A DNA stretch of 64,000 bases from M55B167 sp046482825 (GTDB lineage Bacteria > Verrucomicrobiota > Kiritimatiellia > RFP12 > UBA1067). The stretch lies in NCBI GenBank assembly GCA_046482825.1, contig JAWOEI010000028.1, positions 1 to 64,000 on the forward strand, written 5' to 3'. Below the pieces are notes generated by a model. That model ran no database searches and was not told where the DNA came from. It saw only the letters and a program-made list of their open reading frames with translations. The position numbers and the translations under genes are program-made. Shown here piece by piece: positions 1 through 8,389 of the stretch (position 1 is the first letter of the stretch; each line of letters opens with the position of its first letter).

Positions 1-2
1 GC

Positions 3-140
3 TGGACGCGGCCGCTCGCCGCCCTCGCGATCGCGACGCTCTTGTTGACCGCCTGCGCGGGGGTCGGTTCTGACACCCCGCCCGGGGTCTGTCCGCCGGT
101 GGTGGCGTACAGCGAAGCGGAACAGGCGTTCCGCTACAGT
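3..140 (+). CDS. Fragment of a phage Rz1/o-spanin-like lipoprotein (probably foreign to this genome)
   Basis: A reading frame open from base 3 encodes a hydrophobic signal segment ending in the lipobox LTAC, then a short Pro/Cys-rich mature part containing GVCPPVVAYSEAEQ. From memory, small outer-membrane spanin lipoproteins of alphaproteobacterial phages have a similar VCPPVV-Y-S pattern after the lipidated Cys. Both ends are missing: the start lies outside the window and the similarity fades at about 125-150, where the sequence becomes part of an oxidoreductase gene on the other strand. About three quarters of the first 60 bases are G or C, unlike everything that follows. I infer that this is a chimeric piece of another DNA molecule. 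The family call rests on a short motif only. Confidence 0.35.
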
Positions 141-777
141 CGCGCAGGCCATGCCATCTGCGGAAATAGGATGCACCGTGATAGGTGTTCAGATACCAGT
201 GGAAATCCACCGAAACAATATCGCCGACACGTTTCTGTTCGAGAAGCTCTCTCAGTTTCGTGTAATGCGGGTTGTAGCGGTAATTGAATCCCACCTTGAC
301 TTTTTTGCCGGATTTTCTCTCCGCATCCAGGATCTCTTTACACTTATCCTCATCGGTTGTCATCGGTTTTTCAGTGAGCACTTCCTTACCGGCTTCAAGC
401 GCCTTCACTATAAATTCGTGATGAGTACTGTCCATCGTGGTAACCATAATCATATCAGCGTCGGTTTTTTCCAGCATCTCGTCAAAATCAGTAAAAACTG
501 GACAGTCAACTCCTATATATCCCCGGGCGAATTCCAGACGGCCTTTGTTGATATCGCACAAGCCGACAAAGTCAACAACATCAGAATATTTTCTTACAAT
601 ACTTTTTCCCCAGAAAGTACAGCCGCGAATACCTGTGCCCACAAGTGCAACTTTCATTTTTTTTCCTGTTCCCCCTGCCACAGCGCCTGTAGCTGAAGAG
701 GCCAGAATAGAACCTGCCGTAGCGGTTCCGGTCGTTGTCAAAAAAGAGCGTCTATTCATACAAACATTTTTTTTCAT
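121..777 (-). CDS. Gfo/Idh/MocA-family oxidoreductase, Tat-exported, 3' end lost
   Basis: The minus strand from ATG at 777 reads MKKNVCMNRRSFL, a twin-arginine signal (RRSFL), then an Ala/Gly-rich stretch. A Rossmann NAD(P)-binding domain follows, with GTGIRG, the acidic residue in LCDIN, and the family hallmark EKPM after the HHEF segment. A strong Shine-Dalgarno (GGAAAGGAAG) precedes the ATG. Such exported oxidoreductases act on sugars or sugar derivatives in the periplasm; the substrate cannot be told from the sequence. The part after RRWHG, which should contain the rest of the C-terminal substrate domain, is replaced by unrelated GC-rich sequence. The frame has no stop before the window edge, so the gene is truncated by the putative chimeric join and not by a mutation. 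Confidence 0.8.
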
Positions 778-846
778 TTTCTTCCTTTCCTTTAATTTAT
801 ATACCGTAAGTATATGACAGCATAAACACTAATACAATAGTAATTA

Positions 847-2106
847 TTATTCCGCTTTAAGAGCCTGAATGGGATTCTGATTGGCGGCCTGCCAGGCGGG
901 ATAGGTGCCGAATACAACGCCCACAATACCCGAAATAGTTATGGAACCGACAATACTCCACATAGAGACCTCGGACGGCATACCCGAAAAATGCGTCACT
1001 GCGGAAGAAAGTCCGAATCCGAGACCAATACCGATTATTCCGCCTATAAAAGTCAGAAAAACAGTTTCAATAAGGAACTGAAAAAGGATTTCTCTTTTCT
1101 TAGCCCCCATGGCCCGTCTGGTACCAATTTCTTTGCGACGCTCATATACATTGGCCAGCATGATATTCATTATTCCTATACCGCCGACGATCAAGGATAT
1201 GGCGGCTATGGATCCCATAACAACGGTAAAAATGTCCTGAGTCTGTTCTTTCTGTTTCAGAAGGCTCAGGGGCACATGAACACCCCAGTCTTTTTCATCA
1301 TGTTTTTTGGTGAGAAGAGAGGAAATCCGTTTGGCAGTGTGGTCAATAACCCCGGCATCTTTGACTTTTACAATGAGAACATCATGTTCGACATGGTGTA
1401 TTTTCAGTAAACGCGGCCCGGTTTCCGCAGTGTACTCCGAAAAGGTTTTTCTCCCGGTTGGCGAAGGTATATATATAGAGGCATTGAGGTCATTTATCCC
1501 CTCGACGGCTGTACCCGCATTATTCTCAAGCACCCCGACAATTCTGAACACTCCGCCGGGAACATGCAGGGTTTTACCGATGATGTTTTTCTCCCCCAGA
1601 GTAAATAATTCACGTTTGACATTTCTTCCCACCACACATACAGACATGGCATTTTCAAAATCGGACGGTGCCAGCCAGCGCCCCCTGACTATATCGCAGT
1701 TAAGATCATCCTTGAATTGTCTTGAAACCCACAGCAACTGAATATCCACCGGTTCTATGCCTCGCGTCACCCTGACTCTTCCGTCCCGCACGCTGGAGAT
1801 ATGTGCGATATTCTCCATTTTCGCTATATTCTTTAAATCATCATGGGTAATACCGTAATCAAGGGTGCGAGAATCATCGGTGTCACTTCCTCCGACTTTC
1901 TTCAGCTCTTTACCGTAAACAATGATATTATCTATACCCAATGCGGCAATCTGTGAAAGTGCGGCGCTTTTTGCGCCTCCTGAAATAGCGAGCATAGCTA
2001 TCACACTGCCCACGCCGAAGATTATTCCCAGAGATGTCAGAAACGATCTGACCTTGTGAAGGAACAGATTGTGTAATGAAAGATAATATAAATCGCGTAT
2101 CAGCAT
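847..2106 (-). CDS. MacB/FtsX-type ABC transporter permease
   Basis: This 419-residue protein has the MacB layout without the fused ATPase. One membrane segment near the N-terminus (about residues 20-42, with the RSFLTSLGIIFGVGSVIAM-type start) is followed by a large periplasmic domain to about residue 285. Three membrane segments follow in the FtsX domain, with the family motif ERRKEIGTRRAMGAKKREI. It ends in the typical PIQALK. In MacB-type mechanotransmission pumps, ATP hydrolysis in the cytoplasm moves the periplasmic domain and pushes substrate through an adaptor and an outer-membrane channel. The ATPase, adaptor and a secretin lie directly upstream on the same strand, so this is the inner-membrane part of that assembly. 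The substrate is unknown. Confidence 0.88.
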   Translation of the reverse strand: MLIRDLYYLSLHNLFLHKVRSFLTSLGIIFGVGSVIAMLAISGGAKSAALSQIAALGIDNIIVYGKELKKVGGSDTDDSRTLDYGITHDDLKNIAKMENIAHISSVRDGRVRVTRGIEPVDIQLLWVSRQFKDDLNCDIVRGRWLAPSDFENAMSVCVVGRNVKRELFTLGEKNIIGKTLHVPGGVFRIVGVLENNAGTAVEGINDLNASIYIPSPTGRKTFSEYTAETGPRLLKIHHVEHDVLIVKVKDAGVIDHTAKRISSLLTKKHDEKDWGVHVPLSLLKQKEQTQDIFTVVMGSIAAISLIVGGIGIMNIMLANVYERRKEIGTRRAMGAKKREILFQFLIETVFLTFIGGIIGIGLGFGLSSAVTHFSGMPSEVSMWSIVGSITISGIVGVVFGTYPAWQAANQNPIQALKAE

Positions 2107-2179
2107 AACGTGATGTTTACTTTCCGGGTTTACGAGGTAAAGTGAAGCAATTAGTTAAAATCATATTATTAATTTTCCA

Positions 2180-2860
2180 TCACACCACCCGGCCGTCACG
2201 CAAGTGGATTACGCGATCAAAAACACTTTCCAGCTCAGGGTTGTGCGTGACCATAACTATAGTAGTGTTCTGATCACGATGCAATTCGCTGAAAAGTCCC
2301 ATAATCTCCTCGCTCGTTTTTTCATCAAGATTCCCCGTAGGTTCATCCGCCAGAAGATACGACGGGGAATTACCCAGAGCCCTCGCAATAGCAATACGTT
2401 GGCATTCACCGCCAGAAAGTTCACGCGGACGATGTTTCAGGCGGTGCCCCAAGCCGACACGCTCGGCAAGTTTCCGTGCTTTTTCCCTGCGGATTCTCTT
2501 GGGAGTCTTCGCATAAACCATAGGCATTTCGATGTTCTGCTCAACAGTCAGGTGTGATGAAAGATTGAAACTCTGAAATATAAAACCTATTTTTTCATTT
2601 CTGAGATCGGCAAGATGGTTATCTTTGAAATTTTTCACTTCCTTGCCATCAAGAAAATATTTTCCGCCAGTGGGCACATCAAGCAACCCCAGGATATTCA
2701 GCATAGTGGACTTGCCCGAGCCCGAGACCCCCATTATGCCGATAAACTCCCCATAGTAAATTGAAAGGTCAACCCCTTTAAGGACGGGCACCTCCAGAGA
2801 TTCAAGATAATAGGTTTTTTCCAGCTTTTCCAGCCTGATTATTTCCTGAGATGCACTCAA
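2180..2860 (-). CDS. ABC transporter ATP-binding protein (LolD/MacB type)
   Basis: This 226-residue nucleotide-binding subunit is complete: Walker A GVSGSGKST near residue 45, Q-loop FQSFN, signature LSGGECQRIAIARAL, Walker B YLLADEPTGNLD, and the H-loop in VTHNPE. The LSGGE-QR plus ADEPTGNLD pattern is that of the LolD/MacB/FtsE branch, which partners FtsX-fold permeases. The permease begins 73 bases downstream on the same strand. No ATG is available: an in-frame stop lies just upstream, and the first possible start is TTG at 2860 with only a weak GAAGAA-type ribosome site. The protein energises the export complex from the cytoplasmic side. Confidence 0.9.
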   Translation of the reverse strand: MSASQEIIRLEKLEKTYYLESLEVPVLKGVDLSIYYGEFIGIMGVSGSGKSTMLNILGLLDVPTGGKYFLDGKEVKNFKDNHLADLRNEKIGFIFQSFNLSSHLTVEQNIEMPMVYAKTPKRIRREKARKLAERVGLGHRLKHRPRELSGGECQRIAIARALGNSPSYLLADEPTGNLDEKTSEEIMGLFSELHRDQNTTIVMVTHNPELESVFDRVIHLRDGRVV

Positions 2861-3022
2861 CTTATCAATCCATTCTTCATTAAACTACCGTAACATCTGA
2901 AATACACAGCAGTATGTATTCTGCACAAGACATGCATAGCTGCCCCCGCTTACTGCGTAATTTTAAGGACACGCAGACCCGTGCCCGTATTATGCAGTTT
3001 TCATAAACCGCAACAATACACA

Positions 3023-4492
3023 TCAATCATAAGGACTGTAAAGACAGACTTCATCGCCTGCGTTAAGACCTTTGAGTATATGCACATATTTATCTGTGGA
3101 TTTTCCGAGCTCAACAATCTGTCTGCTGAACTTCTCGCCTGATCTCATATAAACAAAATAATCGCCTTCCTCTTCAAAAACAGCCTCGACAGGTATATTA
3201 AGAACATCCTTAAGCTCATCTTCGATAATTTCAATTTCAACACTCATGCCGCTGACAAATTTTCTGTTCTGTTCATCAAGCGTAACAACAGAATTGTATA
3301 TTTTAGGCGATGAACGATCCCAGTGAATCTGATGCACCGGAACCACTGCAATCTCACTGACATATCCGGAAAGTTTCATACCGGGAATCGAGTCAGGCGT
3401 AATAACAACTCTATCCCCCTCTTTCACGCGATAGTGAAACTGCTCCGGCAGCTCAAAATTCACAACCAGATTATCCATCTCAGGTATTGTCGCCAGGACC
3501 CTGCGGCGCCCGCACTCCATGCCCACCGTAATCTTTATCTTATTATGTCTCCTGTCAACATCGCCGTAAATCAGAACACCATCTACAGGTGCCCTGATCT
3601 CCATCAGGGGAAGATATCCCTCCAGCCTTTCGAGCTCATCTTCAGCCTTGCTTATTTCATTTTCCAGCCGGCGTATCTCATTTTCTTTCTGAATCAGCTT
3701 GGACTCCGTTCTGATCTTCACCTTTTCCAAGTCGAGACGGGATTGTTCCAGTTTGTTTTTTTTATCCGTCAATGTATTGGGATAGGTGTATTTCTTGAAT
3801 ATCCTGAGTTTATACTCTGCGTTTTCACAGGCATTCCTCTTCTGATCCAGGGCATTTTCCAGGTTCTCCAGCTCCTCCTGCGCCTTTTTTTTAGCTTCTG
3901 CGTCGTCATATATCGTGTTGCTCAATTCACTCGATTTTTCTCTGTACTCCTGTTCTGCTGTCTTTAAATTATTCTTCGCTGAATCCACAGCCTCCACAAG
4001 TGTTTCTTTATCATTCTTCCCGTCATACTTGTAGTAGCGCGTATAACTTTCCTCTGCAGAAACAACAGCATCCCTTGCGGAACGGAGATCACTCTGGTTT
4101 TCACTCAGGAGAATACGCTTTTCTTCTTTTTCCAGAATAAGCTTTTTACGGAGAGTCTCCAGCGCGAGTTTACGATCCTCTATATCGTCAATCAGATCCT
4201 GTTTTTCGAATTTAATAACAACATCGCCCTTTTTCACACGGGCATTTTCCTCTTCAATCCAGGTCAGAATATTTTTGCAGGCAGCCTCAGGGGACAGCTT
4301 GTGTTTTTCCTTGGCATTGGCACTTCCACGCAGAAGGGTACCGATTATAAGATCCGATTTTCTTGCGCTGAATATCTTATCGGTGTCATCAGCTGCAATT
4401 TTCTGCTGGTTCTTTTTTGCGCAACCGCACACACATAACGACACCGCAATAACCACCAGCAATGCGGATCTGTATTTATTCAAATAAATCAT
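3023..4492 (-). CDS. HlyD/MacA-like periplasmic adaptor with long coiled coil, probable lipoprotein
   Basis: The protein starts with a basic and hydrophobic signal ending in VCGC, a possible lipobox with an unusual Cys at -2. It then enters a split lipoyl-like domain, an unusually long Lys/Glu-rich helical hairpin (roughly residues 95-295), a return lipoyl half (APVDGVLIYGDVDR) and beta-barrel domains (VSEIAVV, FVSGMSVEIEI, VYMRSGEKFSRQIVELG). This is the layout of membrane-fusion adaptors of tripartite pumps. The ATG at 4492 lies four bases after the secretin stop. A TTG at 4507 would overlap the secretin, but the ATG is preferred. The adaptor sits between the secretin gene and the ABC genes, which implies it bridges the two membranes. 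A 162-base gap separates it from the ATPase gene. Confidence 0.85.
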   Translation of the reverse strand: MIYLNKYRSALLVVIAVSLCVCGCAKKNQQKIAADDTDKIFSARKSDLIIGTLLRGSANAKEKHKLSPEAACKNILTWIEEENARVKKGDVVIKFEKQDLIDDIEDRKLALETLRKKLILEKEEKRILLSENQSDLRSARDAVVSAEESYTRYYKYDGKNDKETLVEAVDSAKNNLKTAEQEYREKSSELSNTIYDDAEAKKKAQEELENLENALDQKRNACENAEYKLRIFKKYTYPNTLTDKKNKLEQSRLDLEKVKIRTESKLIQKENEIRRLENEISKAEDELERLEGYLPLMEIRAPVDGVLIYGDVDRRHNKIKITVGMECGRRRVLATIPEMDNLVVNFELPEQFHYRVKEGDRVVITPDSIPGMKLSGYVSEIAVVPVHQIHWDRSSPKIYNSVVTLDEQNRKFVSGMSVEIEIIEDELKDVLNIPVEAVFEEEGDYFVYMRSGEKFSRQIVELGKSTDKYVHILKGLNAGDEVCLYSPYD

Positions 4493-4496
4493 CAGC

Positions 4497-5729
4497 TTAG
4501 TCTTCAACAGTCTCCTCCGCGGGAGAAATTATCTGTTTCTCAAGAATATTACCGACATCTTCGACATTCTTCCTGGTTTCATCCATATTATCAAGCTGCA
4601 CTGCAGCCGCTTCAGACACAACCGAAACCTTGAGCAGAAAAATCAGATGCGTACGGGTCTGATTCACATTCTTACTGCGGAACAAATAGCCAAGCATGGG
4701 AATATCTCCAAGAAAAGGCACTTTTTCATCACTCTCTATATCCTTGCTGGAATATAGACCGCCCATCATTACCACACCACCATCACTTACATTCAGCTTT
4801 GTTTCAATATTCCGCACTGAGATAACCGGCGGCTCTGATGATGAACTCAGTTTGGCGTAACCGACAACCGAAGTCACCTCCGGACGCACTTCAAGAGTCA
4901 CGGTATCCTCATTAAGCAACAGGGGTGTCACACGCAGATTAACCCCTGTACGCTTGTAATACACCTCTTCCTGGGAAACACCGTTGTTCACACTTACGCT
5001 GAGCAGCGGCTGATCCGTACCGGTGGAAACCATAGCGGTTGTTCCGAGATCAACAAGAAGATTGGGCGATGAAAGTATCTCGGCTCTGTCATGAGATTTC
5101 AGCCATTTCAATTTAGCGTTTATTCTGACAATATCCCCGTTTGAAAGTTCCGCATTCAAAGGAAAGAGATCAAGCCATCCGCCGCTCTCTTCGGGGTAAC
5201 CTCCTGTTTCAGCATCAGGATAACCCTTGGTTCCGCCCAGCATGGATCCCATAGTACTGATGGCATCCTTATCCGCATCGTAATAACTCGCCCCGAAAGC
5301 GGCGGCCTGCTCCAGCCCCTCCCCCATCTGAACCTCAATTATCTGGGCTTCCACAAGGACCTGCGGACCTCGCGTATCCAGTGCCAGCAGCAAGTCTTTC
5401 AATTCATCAATCTGTTCGGTAACATCGTTGATGGTGATTATATTCTGATCATCTGATGTTTCCACCGTACCGGTCGCGGAAGTGGCGCTTTCAACAGAGT
5501 AGGTAATCGAATCCGCGGTTACATGACGACACCTGTAAATAAGAGTGCTGCGATCCGAGGTTCTGCTGGGAATCACCTTCATATACAGCGGCTTCTCCCC
5601 GGCGGAAGCCTGACTGACATTCCCCTGAAACAGCTCCTCCAGAGCATCGGATACCGGGGCTTCAGCAACTGCCTCCGCAATAACAGAACAGATTAAAATC
5701 GAAGAGAAAAAAATCAGCAGTTTTTTCAT
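4497..5729 (-). CDS. Short secretin (GspD/PilQ-type outer-membrane channel)
   Basis: After a signal peptide of about 25 residues there is one small N-type domain (YRCRHVTADSI to INDVTEQIDELKDLLLALD). The conserved entry into the secretin core follows (GPQVLVEAQIIEVQ). The core continues through AEILSSPNLLV, TPLLLNEDTVTLEVRPEVTS, the hallmark SVRNIETKLNVSDGG, and VPFLGDIPMLGYLFRS. At about 410 residues it is much shorter than type II secretion or pilus secretins, which carry several N domains. ATG 5729 is preferred to 5735 because GGGGG lies eight bases upstream. No secretion-system cytoplasmic genes adjoin it; the adaptor and ABC genes follow immediately. I infer that it serves as the outer-membrane channel of that exporter. 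Confidence 0.88.
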   Translation of the reverse strand: MKKLLIFFSSILICSVIAEAVAEAPVSDALEELFQGNVSQASAGEKPLYMKVIPSRTSDRSTLIYRCRHVTADSITYSVESATSATGTVETSDDQNIITINDVTEQIDELKDLLLALDTRGPQVLVEAQIIEVQMGEGLEQAAAFGASYYDADKDAISTMGSMLGGTKGYPDAETGGYPEESGGWLDLFPLNAELSNGDIVRINAKLKWLKSHDRAEILSSPNLLVDLGTTAMVSTGTDQPLLSVSVNNGVSQEEVYYKRTGVNLRVTPLLLNEDTVTLEVRPEVTSVVGYAKLSSSSEPPVISVRNIETKLNVSDGGVVMMGGLYSSKDIESDEKVPFLGDIPMLGYLFRSKNVNQTRTHLIFLLKVSVVSEAAAVQLDNMDETRKNVEDVGNILEKQIISPAEETVED

Positions 5730-5847
5730 AAACATTACCCCCGAATTAAATTATCATTCATTCTAGCTGACTACGGAACCACACGCCACACAAATTTTAA
5801 AAAACTGTCTTTTCAGGGCAGCTTGCTGATGTTGCAATAGACTCCGC

Positions 5848-5882
5848 ACTCTGCCCCGTAAAAGATCTTTCCGGGGCAGAGT
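5848..5882 (-). terminator. Perfect 10-bp stem-loop just after a stop codon
   Basis: ACTCTGCCCC (5848-5857) and GGGGCAGAGT (5873-5882) are exact inverted complements around a 15-base loop. On the minus strand the hairpin begins immediately after the TAG of the 158-residue gene and before the secretin gene. There is no T tract, so it may be an mRNA-stabilising or attenuating hairpin and not a full terminator. Confidence 0.5.
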
Positions 5883-6359
5883 CTAAAGATCAATCAGAGT
5901 TTTCAGCACATTGACAACCGATCTTTTACGGTTTATCAGAACAGCTTTAACAGGCGTCCCGGGCATAACAAGAATTTTCCCCATCTCAAAAGAAGTGATA
6001 TTAAGACGGCATATCAGAATCCGCCCTCCCTCTTTATGCTGAAGATAGGTCAATTCGCGGTAGAAGCGGGGTGAACCGTCATTAGTTACAAACAATAAAC
6101 GGGAAATACGGTTGCTTGTGTTATTAACATGCTGAAGCCCCTTGCGCTCAGCGGCAAGCTCCTTTTCAATCGATTCATAGCTGATGACAATTTCACCGAG
6201 TGACTTTGCATAAAAGATATTTTTGCGCAGATCCGGGTTGATCTCAAAGGAGGGGATCAGAGATTCCGGATCAGAACTGATCTTATAAGAATCGGCATCA
6301 AGCGCAGCCAGCACAGCGGGCTCCTGGCCTACTTTTATAATTTCTGCAGGAAGTTTCAT
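5883..6359 (-). CDS. Uncharacterised 158-residue cytoplasmic protein upstream of the export cassette
   Basis: I do not recognise a family. The protein has no signal peptide or membrane segment. Its second half looks like a small beta-rich domain: ISRLLFVTND, a Tyr-rich strand, GRILICRLNITSFEMGKIL, then MPGTPVKAVLINRKRSVVNVLKTL at the end. The middle part (ESIEKELAAERKGLQHV) is likely helical. It is the first gene of the minus-strand run leading into the secretin, adaptor and ABC genes, separated from the secretin by 153 bases that hold a strong stem-loop. An extended -10 promoter candidate lies about 95 bases upstream. It could be a regulator or accessory factor of the exporter, but only position suggests this. 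The start ATG has no clear ribosome site. Confidence 0.6.
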   Translation of the reverse strand: MKLPAEIIKVGQEPAVLAALDADSYKISSDPESLIPSFEINPDLRKNIFYAKSLGEIVISYESIEKELAAERKGLQHVNNTSNRISRLLFVTNDGSPRFYRELTYLQHKEGGRILICRLNITSFEMGKILVMPGTPVKAVLINRKRSVVNVLKTLIDL

Positions 6360-6725
6360 AAATTCAGTTTGCTTGCTGACTTCGCTTCAATCGTAAACTT
6401 AGGATAGTTTTTCATAGTGAATCCATAAAATGTTATTTAATTGTTAATCGTTGAATTGTAGCATATTTCAAAGCAAAAAACCTGTTCAATATCAAAATTT
6501 CAGTCTGTTCCCCTACTGTTTATCTTGAATAGGATAAACATTTTGAAAGAATGTTGATTGCACAAAGCATTGCCAATAAATATCACATTATGAGCAATGA
6601 TAAAAAATTCAGAATGTACGACTGCAAATTAGTTTAACTGCGTACACCCAAACACAAAAGAACCGAGATCCAAAACCCCGGTTGCATTATACATTCCACG
6701 TCCCTCAGAGAGGCAAAACCGACAA
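6360..6725. other. AT-rich intergenic region with no gene
   Basis: This 366-base AT-rich stretch lies between two minus-strand genes. I see no coding sequence I can support. It contains a likely promoter for the 158-residue gene and the 3' untranslated part of the downstream MocA-type gene. The small minus-strand frame at 6629-6949 only shadows that gene. Confidence 0.6.
6455..6482 (-). promoter_or_regulatory. Candidate extended -10 promoter for the export cassette
   Basis: On the minus strand, TGC followed by TACAAT (6455-6460) gives an extended -10 element inside an AT-rich region. The matching -35 region is only a T-rich stretch. It sits about 95 bases before the ATG of the 158-residue gene. 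Confidence 0.3.
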
Positions 6726-8147
6726 CTACACGCATTCCGGCACAGTGAATTCTCTGCGGTTCGGAAGACGCACAAATTTATTGGCTTTGTCCGCATGTTT
6801 ACCGGTAAAACACTCCCGTCTGTTGTCGTAGACGATTCTGGGGCCAGAGATAAACGGCATTTTTTCAAAATCAATCTTGTTTGCCGCAAGCTGTCCGGCA
6901 ATGCTTTCAACTGTATTAACGGCATCCTGATTGTTTTTAACAGCTTCACGCACTTCTTCTATGGAAGATTCAGAACCGATACGCCATGCTATGTTTGCCT
7001 GATGACACATCACTGTACTCTGATGGCCCATCTCAATTTCAGCGTTCAGAATCGAGCGATCCCTCGATCTTACAGCATCAAAGAAATTTGTTTTATGAGA
7101 ACTGCCGCCATCACCTTTGTAACACTTGATACGTTCACCATTGAGATCATAAGCGGCTCCCCCGCCCCGGGCTATTCTGATAAATCCGTTCTCGCACATG
7201 ATATAATTACCGGCGCGCGCTCCGAGATAAACCGCCCCGCCGTCTCCGGGCCTGGCGCCCGGCAAATTGCGGATATCAACAACAACATCCACTCCTCGAT
7301 GTTTCATCACAGCCATATGTATATTCGGTGTGTTTCCGTCATCATCCCAGAAACGCCCTCCGGCCGCCATAACACTGGACGGAACATCATCCCATCCCAA
7401 TATCTGACGCATATCATTCAGATAATGAATCGCCCAGTTGCCCATTTCTCCATCACCCCAGTTGAACTGCCAGTGCCAGTCATAATGAAATTTCCCGCGT
7501 CTAACCGGTGTCATAGGAGCAGGTCCCAACCAGAGATTGTAATCAACCGTTTCAGGTGGTTCAATGGGAGACTCAACCTTGCTGATAGGCTTGCGGGATC
7601 CCAGTTTACTGCAGTGCACCCATAAAACCCTGCCGTATTTCTGCTGTTGCACATCTCTGGCCACCGCCTGCACAGCTGGACATGAAGCCTGCTGTGTACC
7701 CGCCTGACATATACAGTTGTATTTTCGGGATGCTTCAACCATTTTACGCCCTTCCCAGATCGAATGGCTGACAGGTTTTTCCACATAAACATGTTTACCG
7801 GCCTGCATCGACATAATAGCAGCCAGACTGTGCCAGTGATTGGGTGTGGCAATAAAAACAGCGTCTATCTCCCCTATATCCAGAAGCCTGCGAAAATCCT
7901 GATGCTTAACGGCATCAGGAGCCTTCCCCATCCTGACGGAGTCGGCATCACTGACGGCAAGTACCCGGCAGTCATCCCTTTTTCTGAGATCCAGGCAGTG
8001 TCCCCCGCCCATACCGCCTAAACCTATCATACCGATGTTTATACGCGCATTAGCCCCCAGAACTGTGTGAGGAACCAGTGAATACAAAGCACTGGCGGCA
8101 ACTGATTTCTTCAGAAATCCTCTGCGTGATACTCTAATTTTACCCAT
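6726..8147 (-). CDS. Gfo/Idh/MocA-family oxidoreductase, Tat-exported
   Basis: The ATG at 8147 is chosen because GGAGGAG precedes it at good distance and the protein then begins with a twin-arginine signal (VSRRGFLKKS). The open frame upstream of it lacks these signs. The 473-residue protein has GMIGLGGMGGGHC for NAD(P) binding, an Asp after strand 2 (AVSDADS), IATPNHWHS, and the family motif YVEKPVSHSI. It continues into the C-terminal domain with WHWQFNWGDGEMGNWAIHYLND. Similar exported proteins are abundant in PVC bacteria beside glycan-degradation genes and probably oxidise or rearrange sugar derivatives. The substrate is not predictable here. It is a paralogue of the truncated gene at the left edge but belongs to a different subgroup (NHWH/EKPVSHS against HHEF/EKPM). 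Confidence 0.88.
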   Translation of the reverse strand: MGKIRVSRRGFLKKSVAASALYSLVPHTVLGANARINIGMIGLGGMGGGHCLDLRKRDDCRVLAVSDADSVRMGKAPDAVKHQDFRRLLDIGEIDAVFIATPNHWHSLAAIMSMQAGKHVYVEKPVSHSIWEGRKMVEASRKYNCICQAGTQQASCPAVQAVARDVQQQKYGRVLWVHCSKLGSRKPISKVESPIEPPETVDYNLWLGPAPMTPVRRGKFHYDWHWQFNWGDGEMGNWAIHYLNDMRQILGWDDVPSSVMAAGGRFWDDDGNTPNIHMAVMKHRGVDVVVDIRNLPGARPGDGGAVYLGARAGNYIMCENGFIRIARGGGAAYDLNGERIKCYKGDGGSSHKTNFFDAVRSRDRSILNAEIEMGHQSTVMCHQANIAWRIGSESSIEEVREAVKNNQDAVNTVESIAGQLAANKIDFEKMPFISGPRIVYDNRRECFTGKHADKANKFVRLPNRREFTVPECV

Positions 8148-8305
8148 ATATTCTCCTCCGTAAATTTGTATTAACTTACCATAAGAATTAAAAATCTGAA
8201 ACTGATAAAAACTTACGTAAAAATAACGATTTAACTTCTTGTTTTTTGTAACAGAAGTTGATTCTATAATAAATATGTCATACACGAGTCTGCGCTCGGT
8301 AGAGA

Positions 8306-8336
8306 CATCCGCCGTCGTCCCGCAAGCGGAACTAAG
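8306..8336. repeat. GC-rich imperfect palindrome in a divergent intergenic region
   Basis: TCCGCC and GGCGGA bracket an inner GC-rich segment (GTCGTCCCGCAAGCGGAACT) that can itself fold (CCGC-AA-GCGG). It lies in otherwise AT-rich DNA between two divergent genes and looks like a dispersed repeat, not part of either gene. Boundaries are approximate. Confidence 0.45.
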
Positions 8337-8389
8337 GCGGACTTACAGAGCAATTTGAACTAACCATTCAACAAAGAAGGACAGAACAC

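Noticed and set aside
2204..2557. Plus-strand frame opposite the ABC ATPase
   Set aside because: It is antisense to the Walker B and signature regions and has no protein features.
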